Shown here: one piece after another, positions 29,857-37,004 of the stretch
Numbering within the stretch: position 1 is the first letter of the stretch
Layout: each line of letters opens with the position of its first letter
Source: Saprospirales bacterium
Lineage (GTDB): Bacteria; Bacteroidota; Bacteroidia; Chitinophagales; JADIYW01
Assembly: GCA_016711605.1 (NCBI GenBank)
Contig: JADJSS010000047.1
Coordinates: 1-64,000 of the forward strand
Direction: 5' to 3'
Length of the DNA stretch: 64,000 bases
Made by a program: the position numbers and the translations under genes
The notes under the pieces: generated by a model
Databases searched by the model: none
Seen by the model: the letters and a program-made list of their open reading frames with translations, nothing else
Told to the model about the DNA's origin: nothing

Positions 29857-30388
29857 TGTTCGTGGTTGTTAAAAAGCTGTCTAGTTGATCATTTATATTT
29901 TGTCGAATATTTTCTCATTTACAATTTCGTCAATCAAACTGTTAATATTTATTGATGTTTTCATTGTCAAAATAATTTCATTTAAAGGAAAATAATCGCA
30001 TTTGTTTTCATTTTGAATTTTGTTGATGAAAACTACGAACATAAAATTCTGATTTTCACCGAAAATGAAATGTTTCAACCGTATTTATTTGCACAATTTC
30101 TGTCCGATAAGATTTTTTGTAACAGTTTTATAAGTAAAAAGTATTTTACCAAAAAAATCGAACGATTTCGAAACCGATAAGATTTTTTGTAACAGTTTGA
30201 AAAATAAAAAAACACTTGCCAAAAATTCCATCGACATTGTTTCGCAATAATTTCACGCATTTTTGACTAACAGACTATACAGTAAAATAGGAAAGAAGCG
30301 AACTCGAAATTTCTGTCAACGAATCGTCAAAGACCATCGTAATTTAAGTAAGATTGATTTTATGTAAAAGTCCAACCATGACAGCCAA
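29728..30388. repeat. 661-bp cassette without a gene, copy 3
   Basis: Third near copy of 26045-26705, with identical length and edges. Two 61-codon open frames on the minus strand exist only in this copy and arise through small indels, so I do not call them. Confidence 0.85.
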
Positions 30389-30510
30389 CGGTGCGTATTT
30401 GCGAAGTGAGCTAACTCAAAAGTTAAAAATCAATTTATTTTTACTATCGTTTTGCACCAAATTTCACTAAAGTTTTCATTGTTTTGCAGTGGCTTTAAAA
30501 TTGCGTACAA
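30384..30510 (-). repeat. attC-like site 8 / 122-bp unit, degenerate
   Basis: GCCAAC at 30384, then GGTGCGTATTTGCGAAGTGAG, with a weak partner near 30455-30490 (GCACCAAATTTCACT). No clear GTT box. The next AA|C is already at 30510/30511. It is either an orphan attC whose gene was lost or a broken site. Confidence 0.45.
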
Positions 30511-30633
30511 CGGCCGAAAATTTGCGAAGTTGGCAAATGAGCCAAATGCACTTTTTAACCGTTTAATTCAAATTTATGCATTTCCGTCTAGTTTTCCAAA
30601 TCTACCTGCCAATTTTGCAAATTTTTTGTTAGT
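30506..30633 (-). repeat. attC-like site 9
   Basis: TACAAC ... GTTAGT. Arms GAAAATTTGCGAAGTTGGCA and TGCCAATTTTGCAAATTTTTT pair well. GTTAGTGGC matches the complement of GCCACTAAC at the right end of its cassette (31104-31112). Confidence 0.8.
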
Positions 30634-30651
30634 GGCTGGTTTTCATTTTAC

Positions 30652-31066
30652 TTATATTCGCATAAATTTAGATGCAAGTTTCGCTTGATACTCACTGAAT
30701 TTCATGCCTAAAATTTTAGATAGAACTGTATGTTTTGCTTCTGTTAATACTACTGATTCTTCTTTTCCAGTATATATTTCTTTCGATGTTTGGTTTGTAA
30801 CTTTGTTAATATCGTTCTCGTATGACAAATCAAAATCTCTTTGTTCGCATTCATTACAGATTTTAAATTTTTCAATGAAACTAAAGTAGAGAATAGTTTC
30901 TCTTATTATCTAAATCTATTTCTTGTATACCAGAATCCCGTAACATTATTCCATTTTCGGAATAACAAGCATTCAATTTTACAGTCATCGAAATAATGTA
31001 CAAATATTGATTGCTCTTTATTGGTATATATTTTTTATCCGAATGATTAGTGATATATACTTTCAT
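30652..31066 (-). CDS. Unknown protein of cassette 9, one frame break
   Basis: I do not recognise it. Start at the ATG 31064-31066 (MKVYITNHSDKKYIPIKSNQ). The frame breaks near 30905; after the shift it continues ETILYFSFIEKFKICNECEQ and runs to FSEYQAKLASKFMRI, with the stop at 30652-30654. About 137 residues, no signal peptide, with CNEC as a possible metal pair. The stop is 19 bases from the attC, and the start 45 bases from the right edge, so the gene fills its cassette exactly. This supports the shift being a sequence error. Confidence 0.6.
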
Positions 31067-31106
31067 AATTCTGTTTTTTTTTTCAATTTTGTCATTACAA
31101 CTTGCC

Positions 31107-31235
31107 ACTAACGGTAGAAAATTGGCGCTGGTTGTGCGTGTTTTGCACCAACCAACACTTATTTACAAATTAAATTTAATGCACAAAACTTGAATTACCA
31201 AATCTATCACAACTAGTGCCAATTTTTTGTTATGG
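31107..31235 (-). repeat. attC-like site 10
   Basis: ACTAAC ... GTTATG. Arms AGAAAATTGGCGCTGGTTG and CAACTAGTGCCAATTTTTTG, nearly as in site 1. GTTATGGGC matches the complement of GCCCATAAC at 32004-32012. Confidence 0.85.
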
Positions 31236-31243
31236 GCTGGCTT

Positions 31244-31987
31244 TTATAAAATAGTCTTGTCAGCACTTAATTCTAATATTTTTCTAGATAGAAAGTTAAG
31301 TCCTTCATTTACCGTTTCAAATTGTTCAAAAATTATGTCTGAATACGATACAAAATACTTATACTTTAAACTAATTGAGTTGTCTTCTTGCCAAAAAGGG
31401 AAAATAAATAAGTCATGCGACCAACGTTCTTTACAATCTTTTGTTAAATGAAATTTCAACCATTGATGACTTGTAGTTGGATAATAATTTCGTAAAATTT
31501 TATGTTTGTTTGCTTTAATTAATAATTCTAAATATCTGCTTTTCCATTCAGTGTAGTTCCAAAATTCATCATCAAAAAAAAATATATTTTTTATTTTTCT
31601 CCATGCTTCATTTATTTCATTATTTGAATTTCTGAAATTAAACTCTTCAAATAACTCTATTCCATTATGTAATTCTTTAATTTCTGAAATATTTAACTCT
31701 TTGTCAACCCACAGATATATTATATGAACTAATTTTTCTATATCTGTAATATATGCTCTTGCAAAACAATCAATATAAATATATTTATGTTTATTTTCAA
31801 ACAGTATAATATAGAAATCATTATTGCTTTTAGCAAATCCTGCAATAAAATTTCTACCATATTTTTCAGTTCCACAACTTGCATTTGTGTTTCTATTATT
31901 CATTCCATGAATTGAATCTGAAAAATCCAACTCAATGTTTGAATTATATTTATGTAATCTGCTTTGTATTTCTATTGATATATGCAT
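31244..31987 (-). CDS. Unknown protein of cassette 10 (first in the array)
   Basis: 247 residues, no signal peptide, no family recognised. Rich in Trp, Tyr, Phe and acidic residues: FFFDDEFWNYTEWKSRYLEL, TSHQWLKFHLTKDCKERW. Such globular acidic cassette proteins are sometimes immunity- or toxin-related, but nothing here shows it. The ATG is 24 bases from the cassette's right edge and the stop 9 bases from its attC. It is next to the attI-like repeat and so best placed for expression from a platform promoter. Confidence 0.7.
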   Translation of the reverse strand: MHISIEIQSRLHKYNSNIELDFSDSIHGMNNRNTNASCGTEKYGRNFIAGFAKSNNDFYIILFENKHKYIYIDCFARAYITDIEKLVHIIYLWVDKELNISEIKELHNGIELFEEFNFRNSNNEINEAWRKIKNIFFFDDEFWNYTEWKSRYLELLIKANKHKILRNYYPTTSHQWLKFHLTKDCKERWSHDLFIFPFWQEDNSISLKYKYFVSYSDIIFEQFETVNEGLNFLSRKILELSADKTIL

Positions 31988-32017
31988 TGTTCGATGTAAG
32001 CTTGCCCATAACTCTCA

Positions 32018-32164
32018 AATATACGCAACTCAACTGATTATCCAAATATTTATATAAAACTATTTTATGCATTGATATATAGTGCATTAAGCAAAATAAT
32101 TATCCGTTTTGCGCATTGCGTATTTTAAATAATTGTTTTAGAAAATTATTCGTTTTGCGCATGT
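32018..32164. repeat. attI-like platform repeat, copy 2 (proximal end of array)
   Basis: Almost identical to 1-146, including the two 18-base words (32099-32116 and 32145-32162). It begins 6 bases after the last AA|C. On the left copy the recombinase gene follows; here nothing integrase-like follows, only a 21-bp tandem repeat and nuoG. Read with copy 1, it marks an attachment platform that has no integrase of its own. Confidence 0.75.
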
Positions 32165-32343
32165 TTAAATTAGTTTACACCTTTTGCCGTCGTAGTGAAT
32201 GAAAGTTGTAAACTATTCTTCAGCACTCTGTCCGTGTTTTAAATATGGATAGAAATCTGCATCAGAAAATTAACACAAGTCTGTCAAATTGACGGTTTTT
32301 AACCAAAATACGCCAAAGAGGCACCAAAAAGCAGTTTTGAAGC

Positions 32344-32572
32344 ACTTCACAGAGTCTTCCCGACACTTCACGCTTGCTTCCCGACACTTCACGCTTGCTT
32401 CCCGACGCTTCATGCTTGCTTCCCGATGCTTCAAGTTGGCTTCCCGACGCTTCGCGCTTCCCGGCACTTCATGTTCGCTTCCCGACGCTTCATACTTATT
32501 TCCCGTAACTTCTTGCTTGCTTTCCTTCGCTTCACGCTTGTTTCCCGACGCTTCATGGTGGCTTCCTGACGC
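32344..32572. repeat. 21-bp tandem repeat, about 11 units
   Basis: Degenerate repeats of CTTCCCGACGCTTCACGCTTG, with each unit differing by a few bases. On the minus strand it can be read as a seven-residue repeat (REASVKR), on the plus as SRRFTLA, but neither frame has a believable start or end. The period is a multiple of three, yet this is more likely a minisatellite. The flanking stretches 32165-32343 and 32573-32741 hold no gene that I can see. Confidence 0.75.
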
Positions 32573-32741
32573 AATTTTCTTAATTATCGTTAAAGATTAT
32601 CTTATTTAAGTATTTAATCTTTAAAAAAGGTTAATGTGTATTTACTTTTAATTCAAACTTGTTTAAGATTGAATCAATAAAATTTTATATCATATAACAA
32701 AAAGTAGAAGTCATTAGGTTGTACAAGATTGAGGATGCTTG

Positions 32742-32801
32742 TGCCATGGTTCGTGTCTCACGAACCAAACCGAAACGGTTCGTGAGACACGAACCATGGC
32801 A
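32742..32801. repeat. Perfect nested hairpin, 25-bp arms
   Basis: Left arm 32742-32766 begins TGCCATGGTTCGTGTCTCAC, right arm 32777-32801 is its exact complement, and the loop is AAACCGAAAC. Each arm is itself palindromic (GGTTCGTG-tct-CACGAACC), so the sequence holds four GGTTCGTG half-sites. It could be a regulator binding site or a mobile palindromic element. It lies 117 bases before nuoG. There is no T-run after it, so a terminator is unlikely. Confidence 0.85.
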
Positions 32802-32895
32802 ATCAGAACCAAACCAAAGTTTTAAGCAAACAACCATTCATCCAATTTTTAGCAATTTAATTGCCTTGCTTTTAGGTAAAATCACAACAGAATTG

Positions 32896-32903
32896 TATTT
32901 TTG
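32896..32903 (+). promoter_or_regulatory. Bacteroidota -7 box TATTTTTG for nuoG
   Basis: TATTTTTG lies 14 bases before the nuoG ATG at 32918. It would allow nuoG-N transcription independent of nuoEF, as needed after the insertion of the cassette array. No definite -33 box. Confidence 0.5.
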
Positions 32904-32917
32904 TGCTTTCTATACTT

Positions 32918-33949
32918 ATGGCCAAAGTAACTATCGACGATATTACCATAGAAGTTCCTGATGGAACCACCATTTTGCAAGCTGCTCGGATGATTGATGA
33001 GCAACAAGGCACCAACATAGCACCACCTGCTATGTGCTATTATTCTAAACTAAAAACTACTGGCGGTTATTGCAGAACTTGCATCGTAAAAGTAGAACAA
33101 GGTTCTGAAAAAGATCCGCGTCCAATGCCTAAACCGGTTCCAAGTTGCAGAACAACAGTAATGGACGGAATGGTAGTGCGCAACAATACATCAGCAGATT
33201 TATTAGAAGCACGTGCTGGCGTTGTAGAGTTTTTATTAATCAATCATCCTTTAGATTGTCCAATTTGTGACCAGGCAGGTGAGTGTCATTTGCAAGATTT
33301 AGGTTACGAAAACGGAAAAGAAGCCACTCGATACGAATTTCAACGAAGAGAATTTGAACCAATTGATATTGGCGATAAGATAAAACTACACATGAACCGC
33401 TGTATTCTGTGCTACAGATGCGTAAAAACATGTGAGCAAATTACAGATGGACGTGTTCATGGCGTCATTAATCGTGGCGACCATGCCGAAATTTCAACCT
33501 ATATAGAAAAAGCAATCGACAACGATTTTTCTGGAAATGTAATTGATGTTTGTCCGGTTGGTGCATTAACAGATAAAACATTCCGTTTCAAAAGCCGTGT
33601 TTGGTTCACAAAACCAGTTGATGCTCACAGAGATTGCAAACACGAAAAATGCAATGGAAAAGTACGTTTATGGATGAAAGGCGATGATGTGTTGCGTGTA
33701 ACTGCACGCAAAGATCGTTGGGGCGAAGTGGAAGAATTTATCTGTAATGAATGTCGTTTTGATAAAAAATATGTTGCAGATTGGGTAATTGATGGACCAA
33801 GCAAAGTAAGCCACAACTCTGTAATTTCTCAAAATCATTATGCAACCGATTTAAAGAAAATGAGATTGTCATTGCAATCTGAAGTAGAATTGTTAAAACA
33901 TAAAAAAGCAACGTTGGGTCAAGGTTCATTAGATCCAAACAACATTTGA
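32918..33949 (+). CDS. nuoG: NADH dehydrogenase subunit G, short Bacteroidota form
   Basis: 344 residues from the ATG at 32918 (MAKVTIDDITIEVPDG). An N-terminal 2Fe-2S domain (CYYSKL, GGYCRTC), then HPLDCPICDQAGECHLQD and two 4Fe-4S-type motifs (RCILCYRCVKTCEQ, CPVGAL), then a short zinc-ribbon-like stretch (CKHEKCNGK, CNECRF). It lacks the large molybdopterin-like domain of the enterobacterial protein, which is usual for Bacteroidota. It starts the second part of the split nuo operon. Confidence 0.93.
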   Translation: MAKVTIDDITIEVPDGTTILQAARMIDEQQGTNIAPPAMCYYSKLKTTGGYCRTCIVKVEQGSEKDPRPMPKPVPSCRTTVMDGMVVRNNTSADLLEARAGVVEFLLINHPLDCPICDQAGECHLQDLGYENGKEATRYEFQRREFEPIDIGDKIKLHMNRCILCYRCVKTCEQITDGRVHGVINRGDHAEISTYIEKAIDNDFSGNVIDVCPVGALTDKTFRFKSRVWFTKPVDAHRDCKHEKCNGKVRLWMKGDDVLRVTARKDRWGEVEEFICNECRFDKKYVADWVIDGPSKVSHNSVISQNHYATDLKKMRLSLQSEVELLKHKKATLGQGSLDPNNI

Positions 33950-34036
33950 TTTGAAAATTTGAAGATTGAATAATTCGAAAATGAAAAAAATCTAATAATC
34001 AGTTAAACCAATAAATCCAAATTTTGACAATATAAC

Positions 34037-35089
34037 ATGCTAATTTTCATCCTATATAAAACCATTTTAGTTCTTTTAGTATTCCTTATTTCATTAGGAA
34101 TTGCTGCTTATTCAACCTATGCAGAACGAAAAGTAGCAGCGTTTATGCAAGACAGAATCGGACCAGATCGTGCAGGACCGTTCGGTATTTTGCAACCAAT
34201 TGCAGATGGTGTGAAAATGTTTATGAAAGAAGAAATTATTCCATCGGTTTCCAGTAAATTCTTATTCATTTTAGGGCCAAGTTTAGCGATGCTGACTGCA
34301 TTAATGTCTGGCGTGGTGATTCCTTGGGGTGGCCATTTAACTTTTGGCGGACAATCTTTTCCTTTGCAAATTACGGATATCAATATTGGTATGTTGTATG
34401 TGTTTGCGGTGGTGTCGTTTGGTGTGTATGGAATTATGATTGGCGGTTGGGCATCTAACAATAAATATTCATTGCTCGGTGCGTTGCGTGCTTCTTCACA
34501 AATGATTAGCTACGAAATTGCAATGGGTTTGGCGTTAGTGGCATTGATTATGAAAACTGGTACGCTAAGTTTAGGTCAAATCGTTGCGCAACAAGGTGAT
34601 GGTTTATGGAATATTTTTTATCAGCCATTGGGTTTTTTAATCTTCTTAATTTGTGCATTTGCAGAAACCAACCGCGCACCGTTTGATTTACCTGAATGCG
34701 AAACAGAATTAGTTGGTGGTTATCACACAGAATATTCTTCGATGAAACTCGGTTTTTATTTATTCGCTGAGTATATCAATATGTTCATTTCGTCAGCCAT
34801 CATTTCATCTTTATATTTCGGTGGATTCAATATTCCGTTCCAGTCGCATTTTGGCTTTGATGGAAATTTATTGTCCTTATTACAAGTTGGATTTTTCTTT
34901 GTAAAAATCATCTTCTTTATTTTCTTTTACATGTGGATTCGTTGGACGATTCCACGTTTTAGATATGATCAATTAATGTATTTAGGTTGGAGAATTTTAA
35001 TTCCATTATCTATTTTCAATATTTTGGTTACAGGTGTCATTATGATGCGCCACGAAATTTTTTATTATCTATCAAACTTGTTTAATTAG
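34037..35089 (+). CDS. nuoH: NADH dehydrogenase subunit H
   Basis: 350 residues with eight or more transmembrane helices. It has the conserved ERKVAAFMQDRIGPDRAGP loop, the quinone-site motif AETNRAPFDLPECETELVGG (shortened: ETNRAPFDLPE), GYHTEYSSMK and the C-terminal FYMWIRWTIPRFRYDQLM. It forms the quinone entry of complex I in the inner membrane. Confidence 0.95.
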   Translation: MLIFILYKTILVLLVFLISLGIAAYSTYAERKVAAFMQDRIGPDRAGPFGILQPIADGVKMFMKEEIIPSVSSKFLFILGPSLAMLTALMSGVVIPWGGHLTFGGQSFPLQITDINIGMLYVFAVVSFGVYGIMIGGWASNNKYSLLGALRASSQMISYEIAMGLALVALIMKTGTLSLGQIVAQQGDGLWNIFYQPLGFLIFLICAFAETNRAPFDLPECETELVGGYHTEYSSMKLGFYLFAEYINMFISSAIISSLYFGGFNIPFQSHFGFDGNLLSLLQVGFFFVKIIFFIFFYMWIRWTIPRFRYDQLMYLGWRILIPLSIFNILVTGVIMMRHEIFYYLSNLFN

Positions 35090-35112
35090 TAAATAGTAAT
35101 TTAGTAAGCAGT

Positions 35113-35485
35113 ATGCAGTTTAGAGCAAAAACAAAAGGTACTTTTAGAGAATTGAATGCATATCAAAAAGCATTTGAATTATCTATGATATCTTTAAGAT
35201 TACTAGAATTTCAAAGAGACGGTTTCCAAATTAAACGTTCTTCAAGAGCAGTCAAATTTGGAGAAGGTTACAGAAAAGACATATGAAAAATATTTTGTTA
35301 GTAGATTAGCTGATGCTGATATGGAAAATACAGAAACACAAGTTTGGTTGGATTTTTCATTTCACGGTGATTATATTGATGAGAAAATGTATGATGAATT
35401 AATCCTGCAATCAGAAGAGGTTGGTAGAATTGCTTCTTATATGATTAATAACGCTGAGAAATTTATGCCTTTAAATAAAAAATAA
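35113..35485 (+). CDS. Four-helix bundle protein (S23/rRNA-IVS type), frame broken
   Basis: Between nuoH and nuoI. Pieces: FRELNAYQKAFELSM and IKRSSRAVKFGEGYRK in one frame, then YEKYFVSRLADADMENTETQVWLDF, shown in part, in another. This order matches the small four-helix bundle proteins first found in 23S rRNA intervening sequences. Several bases appear missing around 35210-35290. The family is often found as a free gene inserted in bacterial operons; its role is unknown. About 120 residues when joined. Confidence 0.7.
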
Positions 35486-35528
35486 TTAGTTTGCACAACT
35501 GCATACTGATTACTTAATACTGCATACT

Positions 35529-36137
35529 ATGAACTTAACCGACAGAAAAAAAGTAGTTGTAAAAAAGGAAATGACCTTGGTAGAGAAGTTATACATTCCT
35601 GCAATTACCAATGGAATGGTGATTACCTTAAAACATTTCTTCAAAAAAGGTGCAACGGTTAGATATCCTGAAGTAAAACGTGATATTGCAGGTACTTATC
35701 GCGGACAACATGTTTTGAAACGTGATGAAAATGGCGCAGAACGTTGTACAGCTTGCGGTTTGTGCGCAGTGGCTTGTCCTGCAGAAGCCATCACCATGGA
35801 ATCGGCAGAACGCAAAAAAGGAGAAGAAAATTTATATCGCGAAGAAAAATACGCTACGATTTATGAGATAAATATGTTGCGTTGCATTTTCTGCGGCTTG
35901 TGCGAAGAAGCATGTCCAAAAGAAGCCATCTTCTTAACTGATAGAATTGTTCCTGTTTCTGGTAACCGAAAAGGTATGGTTTATGGTAAAGATAAATTGG
36001 TAGAAGATATCAATCATCCAATCGATTTATCTTACAGACAAACGAAAGCAGTCGCTGAATTTAAAAAAGACAAAACAAAAGCACACAATCAAACTTGGAA
36101 AGACAAACAGAATTTAATAAAAGAAAAAAATCATTGA
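35529..36137 (+). CDS. nuoI: NADH dehydrogenase subunit I, 2x(4Fe-4S)
   Basis: 202 residues. Two ferredoxin motifs, CTACGLCAVACPAEAI (about 76) and CIFCGLCEEACPKEAI (about 117), carry the last clusters of the electron path to quinone. The N-terminus (KHFFKKGATVRYPEVK) matches the family. The long charged C-terminus is usual for Bacteroidota. Confidence 0.95.
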   Translation: MNLTDRKKVVVKKEMTLVEKLYIPAITNGMVITLKHFFKKGATVRYPEVKRDIAGTYRGQHVLKRDENGAERCTACGLCAVACPAEAITMESAERKKGEENLYREEKYATIYEINMLRCIFCGLCEEACPKEAIFLTDRIVPVSGNRKGMVYGKDKLVEDINHPIDLSYRQTKAVAEFKKDKTKAHNQTWKDKQNLIKEKNH

Positions 36138-36179
36138 TTCTAATTCTTAATTCTTAAATCAGAAATCTTAAATCAAAAA

Positions 36180-36683
36180 ATGCCAATTACACAATACATA
36201 TTTTTCTTCTTAACATTCGTCGCCATTTTTAGCGCAATATTAGTAGTAATTGATAAAAATCCAGTGCATTCTGTATTGTATTTAATCGTTACATTTTTCG
36301 CTTTGGCTGGCCATTATTTATTATTGAATGCACAGTTTTTGGCTGCAGTACATATTATAGTATATGCTGGAGCCATCATGGTATTGTTTTTATATGTAAT
36401 TATGATGTTGAATTTGAATAAAGAAATTGAGCCGCATAAAAAGAACATTCCGAAATTTGCAGCCGTTATTGCTTCAGGTGTTTTTATGTTGTGTTTAATT
36501 GCTTTGTTAACGAATGCACAAAAAGGAATGTTGCCTGCAGCGCAAAATGAAAATATTGGTTTGGTTGAAAATTTAGGCAAAGTATTATTCAGAGAATATA
36601 TGCTGCCGTTTGAAGTTTCGAGCATATTGTTTTTAGCAGCCATGGTTGGTGCGGTATTTTTAAGTAAAAAAGAAATAAACTAA
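36180..36683 (+). CDS. nuoJ: NADH dehydrogenase subunit J
   Basis: 167 residues, five transmembrane helices. NPVHSVLYLIVTFFALAGHY and VHIIVYAGAIMVLFLYVIMM, including the family's pi-bulge helix. Ends at TAA directly followed by the GTG start of nuoK. Confidence 0.93.
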   Translation: MPITQYIFFFLTFVAIFSAILVVIDKNPVHSVLYLIVTFFALAGHYLLLNAQFLAAVHIIVYAGAIMVLFLYVIMMLNLNKEIEPHKKNIPKFAAVIASGVFMLCLIALLTNAQKGMLPAAQNENIGLVENLGKVLFREYMLPFEVSSILFLAAMVGAVFLSKKEIN

Positions 36684-37004
36684 GTGAATAACGTAATATT
36701 AAACATACCGATTCAGTGGTACATTTATCTAACTGTAATACTTTTTAGTATTGGCGTATTAGGTGTTCTGTTCCGCAGAAATGCCATTATCATTTTTATG
36801 TGTGTAGAGCTAATGTTGAACGCAGTAAACTTATTAATGGTAGCATTTTCTAGATATTTAGGCGATAGCGGTGGACAAGTATTCGTGTTTTTTATAATGG
36901 TAGTTGCAGCAGCCGAAGTTTCAGTTGGTCTTGCAATTTTGATGATGATTTACAGAAATACCAAATCAATCGATATTGATGATTTGAACAAATTAAAATG
37001 GTAA
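36684..37004 (+). CDS. nuoK: NADH dehydrogenase subunit K
   Basis: 106 residues, three transmembrane helices, GTG start directly after the nuoJ stop. The proton-path Glu residues are in FMCVELMLNAVNL and VAAAEVSVGLAILM. Homologous to MrpC-type antiporter subunits. Normal length. Confidence 0.93.
   Translation: MNNVILNIPIQWYIYLTVILFSIGVLGVLFRRNAIIIFMCVELMLNAVNLLMVAFSRYLGDSGGQVFVFFIMVVAAAEVSVGLAILMMIYRNTKSIDIDDLNKLKW

Larger units (their letters stand above)
24978..32011 (-). mobile_element. Integron-like cassette array, ten units, inserted between nuoF and nuoG
   Basis: Ten units lie head to tail. Edges at AA|C are 24978, 26045, 26706, 27312, 27943, 28604, 29728, 30389, 30511 and 31112, with the last ending at 32011. 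Each unit starts on its left with a ~130-bp imperfect palindrome. In eight of ten units the bases after the palindrome's GTT are the complement of those before the AAC at the unit's right edge (GTTAGCTGT/ACAGCTAAC, GTTGGCTGT/ACAGCCAAC three times, GTTGTGTGC/GCACACAAC, GTTGGCGGTA, GTTAGTGGC, GTTATGGGC). The unit at 27312-27942 has diverged ends and the 122-bp unit is degenerate. Genes read on the minus strand toward the palindrome. This is the geometry of integron cassettes, 3' end on the left. The orientation was decided by the three 661-bp copies, which share their left palindrome and not the right one. Confidence 0.85.

Noticed and set aside
29893..30260. Two 61-codon minus-strand frames in the third 661-bp cassette
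   Set aside because: They are absent from the other two near-identical copies because of small indels, so they are chance frames.
32344..32572. CRISPR-like array
   Set aside because: The units are contiguous and degenerate, without unique spacers of constant length, and no cas genes are nearby.
32270..32609. Repeat peptide frames on both strands (REASVKR and SRRFTLA types)
   Set aside because: Both follow from the 21-bp tandem repeat; they have no convincing start, no flanking protein-like sequence and no family.
24682..32900. Transposon or prophage as the cause of the nuo split
   Set aside because: No transposase, phage gene or terminal inverted repeat was seen. Palindrome-bounded units explain the region better.
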